In this document: positions 1 through 10,052 of the stretch, piece by piece
How positions within the stretch are numbered: the first letter of the stretch is position 1
Layout: every line of letters starts with the position of its first letter
Source: Trichoderma breve
Taxonomy: Eukaryota > Ascomycota > Sordariomycetes > Hypocreales > Hypocreaceae
DNA length: 64,000 bases
Direction: 5' to 3'
Assembly: GCF_028502605.1 (NCBI RefSeq)
Contig: NW_026611593.1
Span: 2,969,501-3,033,500 of the forward strand
Position numbers and translations under genes: made by a program
Notes under the pieces: model-generated
What the model saw: only the letters and a program-made list of their open reading frames with translations
Databases searched by the model: none
Told to the model about the DNA's origin: nothing

Positions 1-129
1 TGGGGAGACGGAGCCGGTGGAGCGGCTGCTGGTCCACGGGAAGCCGTGCAGGGCCGCAGCTTGAAGAGCTATGAAGACCTTGATCAAGTATCTGGAAACG
101 GAAGCGGAGGTGGCGAGCTCAACTACTAG
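1..129 (+). CDS. C-terminal end of an unidentified protein (5' partial)
   Basis: The first reading frame is open from base 1 to a TAG at 127-129 and gives 42 residues. It runs from a Gly/Ala-rich stretch through SLKSYEDLDQVSG to a Ser/Gly-rich tail ending GGGELNY. No domain can be recognised from so little. It is read as the end of a gene starting left of the window because the frame is open from the edge, GC-rich like nearby coding DNA, and followed by AT-richer 3' UTR-like sequence. It could instead be chance open sequence. Confidence 0.5.
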   Translation, partial: WGDGAGGAAAGPREAVQGRSLKSYEDLDQVSGNGSGGGELNY

Positions 130-849
130 TCCTACCTATCCAACCAGATGGAGAAAGGGGAAGAATCACAACTACAGATACATGTCTTGGCGGCGTCTAG
201 ACGACGGAGTTGCTTTCTTGTTTTTGGCCTCTGTTACTCGAAGCTTCTCAGGGGTAGATTGCTACAGGCCCGTTCTCCGTGCGGGGAGACTTTGCGTTAT
301 TCACTCATATTATTTCGGCTCGCGACAGATGCGCGTGTAAGTTTGTACATTAGGCTCAGGGTAGTTAACACGATAGCAAATGGTTTTTCTTGAGAATTGT
401 ATTTCGTATTTAATTTAGTGTGTAGTTGTCTCGAGATGAGGAGGACGTAGTTTTCTACCTGATGCTGTCTTTTATAGACTTGTAGCATAGCTGTCCGACC
501 TCAGATTGTATCCAACGGAATAGCATGATAGACTCAGCTGCTGAAGACTGCAAAGGGTTTGCCATTATGATGGTCGAGAATCCACCCAATCTAGACTTTA
601 TATTCTAGCCCTTGTGTCCAAGATGTACTGAAAACCCGATTTTCCCTCACCAAATTCCGATATTGTAAAGTCTCGTTTGGAGCACGGACTGGACTCTGCG
701 TGATTTCATGGTCTCATAAGTGGCTGCTGATGGCCGTCATTAGATGCTACGCGCGTGTTTGATATAAATATAGTCGTGTAAATATATCACCGTACACTGA
801 GAGTGTACCTGAGATGCGAGAGAGAAGATACGATTGAGAATCATGTGTC
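130..849. other. Intergenic region, convergent 3' ends
   Basis: This stretch lies between the stop of the left partial gene (+) and the stop of the THOC5-like gene (-), so it should hold two convergent 3' UTRs. It is AT-richer than the flanking exons. I see only short overlapping ORFs with no family resemblance and no RNA gene. Confidence 0.6.
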
Positions 850-1629
850 TCAAGGTGCCTTTTCGAACAGTTCGAGAATCGGTTTCGCAGCCTTCAACAA
901 AGAATCAGCACAGAGCACCACGACAGCATAACAATAGCAGGGAATCGCCAATGGCATATAAAACATACATCAATAAACTTTTCCAAGTCTTGGTCCAGAT
1001 TGGCCAAGTCATCCTTTCTCCGCTTGTTATCGTTGATGAGCTTCTGCTTGCGCTTGAGGAGCTCCTGGCGGCGCTGCTCCAGGATCTCGCGCTCCTCGCG
1101 CTCGTGCTCGATGCGGGCAAACATGCGTTCGTCGTCGTTGGAGTCCGTGTATTCGGGGCGTAGAGCGAGGAATTCTTCGACGGGAATGAGAGGCAGCTGC
1201 TGGTATTTGTGACTATGCGAGAACACATAAATGTCAGCCATTGACACGTTAAAAACAAAACATGGCGTTCATCGAAACTTACTCGTAAGACTCGCAGCCG
1301 GTAATCTCGCCCTGGAGATGGCGCTGCTCGTAGTAGAGATTCTGCAGCTGCAGATGCAAGCGATCAACCTCCTGGCGCGCCTCGGCGGTCTGGGCCTTCG
1401 TGTCGCGGGCGGACAGGCAGGCGTTGCGGTGGAGGCCGCGCAGGTGGGAGATGTTTGTGAAGAGCTGCTTCTGCTGCTTGGCGATCTCGGCCTGGATGTC
1501 GGCGGTGGCGCGGCCGTCGCTGGCGGTGTCGGCGAGCTGGAGGAGGGCGTGGGCCTGGTCGCGGGCTTGGTCGGAGATTTGGAGGACGGCGGCGAGGGAA
1601 GGGTCTGTGATGGATTTTTCAATGGCCAT
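850..1629 (-). CDS. THO complex subunit THOC5 / Fms-interacting protein-like
   Basis: Three exons on the minus strand, 1629-1283, 1212-969 and 891-850, encode 210 residues. The introns are 70 nt (1213-1282, GTAAGT...CATAG) and 77 nt (892-968, GTATGT...GAAG). The family signature is the block LYYEQRHLQGEITGCESYDH followed by KYQQLPLIPVEEFL. Next comes a long charged coiled coil (about residues 140-190, rich in E/R/K/Q), and the last exon supplies a C-terminus ending ILELFEKAP. THOC5 works in the nuclear THO/TREX complex that couples transcription to mRNA export. Fungal members are short (about 200 residues) compared with the animal protein, which fits. The last exon is only 14 codons including the stop; without it the frame would run into intron-like sequence. 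Confidence 0.85.
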
Positions 1630-3688
1630 GTTGATGTTGTTGAGAAGTTGAGGAGGATGGTTGATGGTAGAGCGGTGGTTGTTTGATTGACTGATGAATT
1701 GGTTGATGAATTAGGTGATTGATTTCACGTAGCACCGAGGTAGAGATAGAGGATGGGGTGGTCGATGGTGAGATGATGATGGTGGTGGTTGATGAAGGAA
1801 TGACAAACTGCAAAGTTGCAAGGCTGACGAGAATTGGGTGCTAGTGGTTGGTGTTTTTGCCTGTGCTGTAGGTTCAATGCTCTTTAGCGCAAGGCTGCGC
1901 AGGGATAGCGCTGTTACAGCGGGTGAGAGTGCTGTATGCTGCACTCGAGAGTGTACAAGTGGATGTATGTACAAATACAATCTTGCATGTGATTTACATG
2001 TATTAATCGATTGATCAATTAACAAACGAAACAACGTAGAATTAGAATAGAATTGAATAATAACCATGGAAACGTAATTGTACGGGCCACAGCGTTCCGA
2101 GCACCGTCTGTACAAAGCCACCACGAGGACGAGGATGCACCAGTTACGAATGAGAGATGAGATGAGATGGATGGCCACGCACGTGTACATACAGCATCGG
2201 GAGCCGGCAAGGCGGGAAATTAGCAAGTGGTGGTTTAAAAGGAGAGTGTGGAGGGAAAGACGCAGGCCGTTGTCGAATCAATTGAGCGTCTGCCGTCCCG
2301 GTCCTTGTTCCTTGTACGTGCAGATGTCAGTCAGTCATGCCGTTTTGGCGCTTCAGCTGGGATGATTACCCTAGGAGGCAATAATCCCTGAATGGTGGTG
2401 GCAATGGACTTGGTTGCTGCAGGTACCTAGATGGACGAGATGACAATTCGCCAGTGCAGTTAGTTGGTAATTCGGTTTACGGTGTATTACGAGTTGTATG
2501 TATGTAGACGAAGGAGGTTGGCTGCTGATCTCAATTCTCTCATATGGCATCAGACACATTCTCGTCTATTTTTGCCAATGCTCATTCTATTATAGAGTCC
2601 CTTAGTAAGAAGCCAGTAACCAGTACTAACATCAGCAGTCGGCATGTGAACAACCCCCCAAACCCCCGGAAATCCATTTGATCCTTCCCCCCAGAGCACC
2701 TGATGGACTACCGTAGTTTTAGAGAGACAGGGAATCCAGAGGCCTGTCCATCCTGCCCGTCTCACTGGCCACAAAGATCCTGGCCCATGGCAAAATACTC
2801 CGATCTGCGGAAACAAACCAATCGAGCCCGTTTGTTTTGGAAAAAATACTGGAGCGTGGCTTGCCCGCACATTCTTGCAGAACATACTCCGTCCACAGTT
2901 CGGGCTTGTCCGTCACTAAGTTTTTTTTCTCTCCCGCAGTTCTTTGATCCGATTCGTCTTACCAAGGCTGTGCTGCGGTGCTAAACGTACAAGTACAAAG
3001 CTACCAGCCTCCCGACTTCCAAGTTCTTACCTGTGCTGTACTATTCCGCAGGTTTTGTGCTGTGTTTGTACTTGCTCGTCTTCGTATTCTGTACTTGCAT
3101 TTTCAGCCCATCTACCTATCTCATTCTTTCTTCACCACTTTCATCTTCTCCTCCCTCCACCTTTCAAAATCCTCAACACCAAGACACCACAGAAACTGTT
3201 GAGCTGCAGTCTGCATCTAGTGCCGCCCTCTTTTTTCCCTCTTCTGCATCTTCCCCTGGTCTCCGCAGCCAATCGCGGCCCCTCTGGCGGCTTTCAATCC
3301 CCCAATTAAGCTCCCGACCCGCATCAAGACGAACCGAACCATCAACCCAACTGCACTTTTGGGGCACGCAAAAAGCCTCTCCAGCCAATTAACCGCTTCG
3401 TCCCGCTTCTTCCGATCAGCAAATCGTCTTTGCAGCCAGATCTCGTTTCTCTTTTCGTCTTCATTTTTTCTCTTATCGCCTCTTTTTTTAAACTTCTGGA
3501 CAATCAATCAGGTTTCGCCGCCTTGTTTGCTTTGGGCCAATCATCCGCACTCATCAGCGCTCGTGCCTCTACACAGCCCGTCTGGCGCTCCAACCGAAAT
3601 CCAAGACATATTGTCGCTGGAATCTTTAAACTGACATGATAGCGCCTGACTTCTCCTAAATCCTCCTCATCCTCTCATCTCATCAAAA
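1630..3688. other. Divergent promoter region, THOC5-like (-) / IZH3 (+)
   Basis: About 2 kb between two divergent starts. From about 3040 to 3640 the plus strand is pyrimidine-rich (runs of CTTCTTC, TTTCTC, CCTCCACC), typical of a filamentous-fungal promoter and long leader, ending in the favourable start context CATCAAAAATGG. Short ORFs lie on both strands, including a 171-codon minus ORF at 1711-2226, but their composition is Ser/Leu-rich and repetitive with no domain. I do not call them genes. Confidence 0.6.
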
Positions 3689-5221
3689 ATGGCGGGCGTA
3701 ACAACTGCCCTCACGTCCGCGTGCGGCTTCGCTCACGACAAGGACGCTGCTTCGACTGCCGCTGCCAGTGGTTCTGACCAGCGCCGCGACGCCCAACAAG
3801 CAAAACGACGACGCCACTCATTCTTTATCCCTCGGCGAAAGTCCATTGTCGGCCACATCATGGAGGGCGAGGAGAACCTGCTGCTCAAGGTCGACCTGTT
3901 CCTGACCGAGCTGGAGCGCCGCCTGGAGTTTGTCGAAAACTATGTCGATCTCAGCAAGGATTCGAGCATCTCCCGCGCATTCTCGACCCTTCAGACGGTC
4001 CGCACCAGATGCTCCCAGGCGTCCGAGGAGGTCATCGGCGCTGGTCGACGCAGGCTGCACATCATGGTTGAAACCCTCGAGACCCGGTATCAGGAGACGT
4101 TGGAGGCAACGGAGACGCTGCACGACAAGGCCGTCGTGGGAATCGAGTTGCTGGAGGGCATGCTGTCCGAGTTCGAAAACCGCGCCTACAAGCTGCGCGA
4201 GCAGGGCTTCGCCAACGCCGCCACCGCAGCCGAGGCATTTATGGACGAGGGCCGCAGGGTTGCCAACGAGAGTATCGAGCGGGCGAAAATTGCCGTTGAC
4301 GAGGGTATCGAGCGTGCCGTGCGGGCTGCTCTGTCCCTGGAGGAGCACATCCAGCAGGCCGTGGTACTGGCACGAGATCGGGGACTGCTTCTGTACGACG
4401 AACTACCCTCGCCATGGCGAAACAACCCCCACATCAAGAGAGGTTACCGCTTCCGCGAGACCAAGATTGAGTGCGTCCAGTCCATCTTCAACATGTCCAA
4501 CGAGTTCATCAACATCTGGTCCCACGCCCTGGGCCTGATCCTGGTGCTGGCCGTGGCCTTTTACTTTTACCCCAGCAGCGCCAACTTCTACCTCAGCACC
4601 AAGACGGACGTTGTCGTTGCCGCCATCTTCTTCATGATGGCCTGCCTGACGCTGGTGTGTTCCACCATCTGGCACACCATGAGCGCCGTCGCCGACGTCA
4701 AGGCCGTGTCCATGTTTGCCTGCGTCGACTACACCGGCATCTCGCTGCTCATCGCTGCCTCCATCATGACGACCGAGTACACGGCCTTCTACTGCGACCC
4801 CATCAGCCGGTGGACGTACATGGGCCTCACCGCAATGCTCGGCATTGCCGGCGTCATCCTGCCGTGGCACCCCAAGTTCAACGGCGCCGACATGTCCTGG
4901 GCCCGCGTTGGCTTCTTCGTCGGCCTCGCCCTGACCGGCTTCATGCCCATCCTGCAGCTCAACTTCTCCCACGGGCCCGAGTTTGTCTACAACTTTTACT
5001 CCCCTATCACAAAGTCCCTGCTCGTCTACTTTAGCGGCGCCGTTGTCTACGCCAGCAAGGTTCCCGAGCGCTGGTTCCCCGGCTGCTTCGACTACATCGG
5101 CGGCAGCCATAACCTGTGGCACGCGGCTGTCCTGGGCGGCATCATCTTTCACTACACCGCCATGCAGGAGTTTTTCTCCAATGCCTTTCACCGTGCCCAG
5201 GGCGGCTGTCCCGCCTATTAG
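3689..5221 (+). CDS. IZH3: PAQR-family membrane receptor, IZH3-like (hemolysin III / adiponectin receptor fold)
   Basis: A single exon of 510 residues. The N-terminal half (about 45-245) is soluble, with a helical Glu/Ala/Arg-rich region containing repeated ERA and DEGIERA motifs. This long extension separates the IZH3 type from short IZH1/2 proteins. The C-terminal half is a seven-helix PAQR domain from about residue 250. It carries the family motifs SNEFINIWSHALG (helix 1), CSTIWHTMSA and, near the end, SHNLWHAAVLGGIIFHY, so the Ser/Asp/His residues of the zinc site are kept. Yeast IZH proteins affect zinc and sterol homeostasis and lie in internal or plasma membranes. The ATG at 3689 has A at -3 and lies downstream of stops in all frames of the CT-rich leader. 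I see no truncation. Confidence 0.92.
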   Translation: MAGVTTALTSACGFAHDKDAASTAAASGSDQRRDAQQAKRRRHSFFIPRRKSIVGHIMEGEENLLLKVDLFLTELERRLEFVENYVDLSKDSSISRAFSTLQTVRTRCSQASEEVIGAGRRRLHIMVETLETRYQETLEATETLHDKAVVGIELLEGMLSEFENRAYKLREQGFANAATAAEAFMDEGRRVANESIERAKIAVDEGIERAVRAALSLEEHIQQAVVLARDRGLLLYDELPSPWRNNPHIKRGYRFRETKIECVQSIFNMSNEFINIWSHALGLILVLAVAFYFYPSSANFYLSTKTDVVVAAIFFMMACLTLVCSTIWHTMSAVADVKAVSMFACVDYTGISLLIAASIMTTEYTAFYCDPISRWTYMGLTAMLGIAGVILPWHPKFNGADMSWARVGFFVGLALTGFMPILQLNFSHGPEFVYNFYSPITKSLLVYFSGAVVYASKVPERWFPGCFDYIGGSHNLWHAAVLGGIIFHYTAMQEFFSNAFHRAQGGCPAY

Positions 5222-6331
5222 ACGGCAACATATGATTATCTCTGGCATTTATCACGAGCGACACGAGACAAAGCAAAGCAAAAAGAGACAACAAACCAAT
5301 TCTTTCTCCCAAGAGAAACATGACTTTCCAAAAGCAATGATTCATTTTCGACATGTCAAAGCCATATGCGAGTTTTGGATTTCAAAAAGTCGACCGTACA
5401 TGTACAAGCGGCTCAGCGCCCCCCTCCACCGGGTTTGGTTTCGATTCTTGTGTATACACTTTTTTCTTTTCAATTTGTTCTTTTTCTGCATGGATACAAG
5501 CGGCGTTCTTTATTTTTTGTAATGGCTAGCAGCATTTTTTGTTTTTTGCTTCGTTTCTTTTTCTCACGACCGGCACTGTTGGATTGCCCCCCTGTTTGAT
5601 GCATGGCCTATGGCATGTTCGGCCTTGAAAGATTCTTTTCTACAATGGCCCTTGGTTTTTTTTACTTTTTGCATAAATCCTTTATTCGGTTTAGAAGTAC
5701 ATATATACTGTAATCAATCCACATACAAAACTACAGTACTACTTTCGTTGCAAAGATTCAGGCGCAAAACGCTATATTCCCAAGGGGGCCCCTTTCCCTT
5801 GACGTAAATCCTCATTAGGTTTTCATTTATTTGTATGGTTGCAGGTTTCATCATCTGAGTCGTAATGCTTTCTTGGCGCTGTGGTCCCTGCAGAGAGATC
5901 CCCTACCTACATGCAGGTAGCTGTGTAATACCCCAGTCTTCTTGACTAATGCTGCCGGGTTCATTGTTCTTTCATCCATCTCCGTCTCTTGAACTGCATG
6001 TAAATCGCATTGACTTCCTTTCTTCATATTCCATCAGTTCGAACTCTAGATTGGTTTCCAGATTTTACCAATAAAAATTCGTCTAGACATGTGCTCATAT
6101 GTGAAGAAATGGAAAAGATATTCCGAATATTTTCTTCCAAGCAGAATTCCCCGATGCCAAGACTGCTGCCGGGCCGGAGAGCCGTGATGCCAACTTCGTT
6201 AACCAAGACGGCGTCGTCATTACTAGCGACGCATCAAACACGTGGCTGAGCTTTCACAGGGCCTGCCAATGGCCTAAGTTGTGAATTCTATCACATTTAA
6301 TCTTGGAGATTGTGCTCGCTCTCATTGCGCT
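5222..6331. other. Convergent 3' region, IZH3 (+) / BUB2 (-)
   Basis: This is T-rich, 3' UTR-like sequence with homopolymer runs around 5455-5530 and 5650-5680 and TATATACTGTAATC at about 5702. The gap is over 1 kb between two convergent stops. There is no coding signal beyond short shadow ORFs and nothing resembling a structural RNA. Confidence 0.55.
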
Positions 6332-7911
6332 TTACATGGCGTGCGTGGCGATTTCTTCGTAAAGGTCGTCTGGTATCTTCTTGATGATGCTGATGGTCAC
6401 GCTCTTGACGAGATCGGCATTCAGTTGTGGGAAGGATCGTAGCAATTTATTTGGACTAGAAAGCAAAATTAGAAGCCATAACAATAATTTTTAGTTGAGG
6501 ATGAGAAGATACCTTTGAGATTGAAGAATTTGTGAGCGCATAATGGTAAGCTGTGCCACAATGCAGACAATATTAAGATGCGGCCCGTACGCAAACAAAA
6601 AGTCCCAAAGACGCAGCACCTCAGGCAAGGGCGGCGTACACGCACACAACGTCAGCACAGAAGGAAAAGCGTAGATTTCGGCCGAGAGCCCCTTTGTCGT
6701 CAGATACATGCTGAGCTTGGGGTCGACAATCGCCAGCACCTTGTCCACCAGGGCGAGCCCGCGGTGCACGCCGTCCATGGCGCCGCGTATGTAGCCGGGA
6801 CACTCGCGGGTGAGCAGGGAGTGGAAGGCGACGAAGGCTTCGGCTTCGCTTCGCGCGGCGTAGAGAAAGGGGGCGGCTAGGACGTTCATGCCTTGGACGT
6901 AGACGCCTGGTTCGAGGACTGCGCCGGATCCTACACGTGGAACGAGGTGTTAGTACAGACATATAGGTATATAGTTGACTCGTTTCGCTAAGATCATACT
7001 GGCTTGGGATCCAGAGACACTGCCTCCCACAGTCTCCCGCGCAGGCAGAGACGAATGGCTGCTACCCGGACGGCTCTGGCGTTCCTCCCTTGAATCATGA
7101 AGCCGCCATGCAATGGCATTCAATAGTCTGATCAAGCTCGCTTCACTAACGCGGCGTCGGAATAGAGGATCGGTAGTCAAGGTGCGGAATGTGTCGTTTC
7201 GAATCTTGGCGTAGGCCGGAGAGGCGCCGCGGTGGATGAGAGAGAGGTACTCGTCTGTGGACATGATGGGGGCGTCGAGGAGGACGAGCCAGACGTAGAT
7301 TCTCAAGGGAGACTGTTCCAATCGCAACACTTTAGAGTCAGCCAGCTTCATTTCCTCTCTACTTTCTGGGAGGGATGTTGCACCATTCCATCCTCGGCAG
7401 CCTTGACGCCTTCGTCAATGACTTTCCACCTCGCGCTCTCCAAAGCGCCGTTAAAGTCGCCATCGTTGGGACCTTCGCGGATGATTTGCTGCAGGGAAAG
7501 ATGGCCATGCGAAAATACGGGCTTCTTGACGCCTGATCGTCGGGTGTTTACCGCGGCGGGCGGGTTATATGGTGGAGGGGGTAGCGTGGCATCACTGTTG
7601 GCACGACCTCGCGTCCGCACCGTCGAGTTTGCGGCAGCATTTGCGTTGAGATTCGCATTGGTGAGGGCAGTGGTATTTGCAATCAGGGTAGAATCGGCAG
7701 AATCGGCGGCACTTCGACTCGGAGACAGAGGGCGCTCGCGGCGCTGCTGGGAGAGGAGCGACGCCTGCTGGGCTGCTCGGGCTCCCAATGCGTGAGCGGA
7801 CTGGAGACGTCGCAGGGCACGATGCGTCTGTGGGGACGGCGGGGGTTGGAGAGGCTGGACGGGGAAGAGAGCGGCGGGAGCTTCTTGAGCGGGATGGAAA
7901 GGGCCAGACAT
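6332..7911 (-). CDS. BUB2: Mitotic check point / mitotic-exit GTPase-activating protein BUB2 (TBC domain)
   Basis: Four exons on the minus strand (7911-7384, 7312-7000, 6930-6513, 6455-6332) encode 460 residues, with introns of 71, 69 and 57 nt. Residues 1 to about 120 are low complexity (Pro, Ala, Asn). From about 177 to 420 comes a TBC domain with both GAP fingers: the arginine finger in KIRNDTFRTL (about R219) and the glutamine finger in GVYVQGMNVL (about Q293). The strongly BUB2-like blocks are SPAYAKIRNDTFRT, ECPGYIRGAMDGVHRGLALV and EVLRLWDFLFAYGPHLNIV. With BFA1, BUB2 restrains the Tem1 GTPase at spindle poles; the fungal counterpart acts in the septation network. The first intron starts GTGCAA, a weak site, but the join keeps frame and conserved sequence. 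An in-frame ATG at 8052 would add 47 residues; 7911 has G at -3. Confidence 0.9.
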
Positions 7912-10052
7912 TGCGAGGAATTGGGGGTGTTGATGTTGATGGTGCAAGGTTCGAACGAAGCACGCGTTTGGTGTTGTTGGCGTGGGGGTTTGTTTAGCAT
8001 CCGATGAGATGAGATGGCTGCATGAGCCAAACAAAACATCAATCAGCGACACTCCCTTCAGCCATTGGCAGTAGAAAGGTATGGCGTGATTGTCTCTCTC
8101 TCCGCGGGGTATTACATATTGGGAGAACTCGAAATCTGCAGACTCGAGGAGCTATCATGATCATACCCCAAACTGCTCGTGCATGTTGATGTTGATTATC
8201 GACGGTGACATGCATCGTCTTTTGTCAGCAGCTTTAAGCTTGCAGTGCATTCGATCTGAGATGACGTCGAGTGCGCTTCCATCCATGCTCTAGAGCCTCA
8301 TCTCCAGCGCCCAAACCTCCGGCCTCTAGCGGGGCTTGGCCGCTGAAGCTGCTGCACCTAGTGCTGTAGATGCAGCGACTCCGGAACGTCGGGCGCGCGA
8401 AGATCCGAATTGATCTGTCTTGGTCATCGAACCTCAACTTCTTGCTCCCCTCAACTTCAGGCATCGCCAACAAAGCAGCCGTCCATCCACATCGCAAACC
8501 ATCTTCAGCAACTGCACCCAACAGGGTTGCATAAGATGACTTCATTTCCCTGCTGACGGCTCAGCTCCCCCGCATCACGAGGCATCACATGGGCTGGATG
8601 TCTGCACTCGACTGAGACCTGCTTAGGGTCGTTACGAGCGCATCTGTCTGGACATGGCCAATGCTACTGTACTGCAGAGAGGAACTTGTTTGCAAAAAGA
8701 GCTCACATGGTCGCAGGCAGCCCCGAATAAGCTTGTTCAAGACATGGAGGGCCTCGTACTTTAGTCTATTGATGTTCAACTCACTTACACGGGACGGGAG
8801 GCCACGTTCAACAATGGGGGCGTCGTCTTAGTGCTGGCTGGTGCAGCATTTTTACCATTTACTTTTACCAACGATGGAAGAGTTAGCATGGGGTAACTTT
8901 AGGATCTGACGCCACCAGCAAGCAGCAGACAGCTGACTTACTGCTCTTTGACGGAGATGCAACATCCGTCTGTCTGCCTTGCGAGAAAAGGAAAAAGGCA
9001 CGCCGCTACATCCCCTGACCCGACTCGCCTCTCGTTACCGAGACAAACAAAACTCTGCGCGGACATCATATCAAAAATCTAGATGGCCCAGCCGCTCTAA
9101 AACAGAAGCGGCCTAGACGCGATGGCGACATTTGGCTGATTTGTGGGGAGATTTCGTCTGAAGCCGTGCTCGGCCCCCTGGCCCAAACCCACGATCCAAT
9201 TATCTGCCCCGTTGATGATGCGTCTCGACGGCGGATTTGGCGCTTATAAACGTCCATTCGATGGAGAAAATGACGTTCGGGAGACATCAAGCCCCTTTCG
9301 GAATGTCCATCTCAATTCTTTCTGGGTTTCTATTCCCTCATACGACTATTTGTCAGATGGGTTTAAGCAGCAAGCCTCCCGACTGCCCGTAACGGCTCTT
9401 CGGCAGCTACCATCCATCTACTTTACTTTGTCCAAGCTTCGAGGCAAGCACAGCGTTCCTTTTTATATATTTTTAGATTTTCCTTCAACTGCTCGTGTCT
9501 CATCTCTTTGCATCTACCTTGAAATTGTATACAATTATCACTCCTGCTTCTTCTTCTCGTCTTACAACTAAAACTCCTGTTCCTTTGGTTGCTGATCGTC
9601 GACAAGGTAAGCCATCTTACTTGACTAGCTGCACCAACCACGTCTCGTTGCTCTGCTCACGAGACGCCATACGCCATCTCCCCGCCCTGCACCCAGCATC
9701 TAGTTCTAGATCCCTCATGTCTTGTTGATCCAAATAGCTCATGCATCTTCTCTTGCAGCTTACACGTCCCTTGCCGTGACTGTCTCAGCTGATGATCTAG
9801 AACTACAGTGTGCGTGCCAGAGCCGCTGTCGACATCACGCCGCGCCGGACCATCGCCACGACGACAGTTTTTTGGTGGGGGAGTAAAGCGACGGTCCGAA
9901 CATATAGAAAACAAGGGATAGAAAGCATGGTGTACTAATAGCCAGACATCTCACCGGTGCTCTCCTTCTCCTCGTACCTCTACATCTCTCGCCCAGCTGG
10001 GCCTCTTCCCTCACCTCCGCCACGCCATCAGGGGACAACCTTCTTTCCGACC
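7912..10052. other. Divergent promoter region, BUB2 (-) / sulfate permease (+)
   Basis: About 2.1 kb shared upstream region. On the plus side, a GTAAGC at about 9606 followed by pyrimidine-rich sequence and candidate acceptors before 9950 suggests an intron in the permease 5' UTR, though I cannot fix its ends. The open frame upstream of 10053 extends to 9957, but its composition is leader-like. No separate gene is supported. Confidence 0.5.

Noticed and set aside
1711..2226. 171-codon minus ORF upstream of the THOC5-like gene
   Set aside because: Ser/Leu/His-rich leader-like sequence without domain, splice support or good start context.
4403..5248. 281-codon ORF on the minus strand opposite IZH3
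   Set aside because: It is the antisense shadow of the PAQR domain; composition (Val/Gly/Asp/His-rich) is the complement of a membrane protein and no domain appears.
9121..9130. ATGGCGACAT as a CYS3-type sulfur-control site upstream of the sulfate permease
   Set aside because: It matches the remembered palindromic consensus ATGRYRYCAT at nine of ten positions only, is single, and lies over 900 bp upstream; not enough to call.
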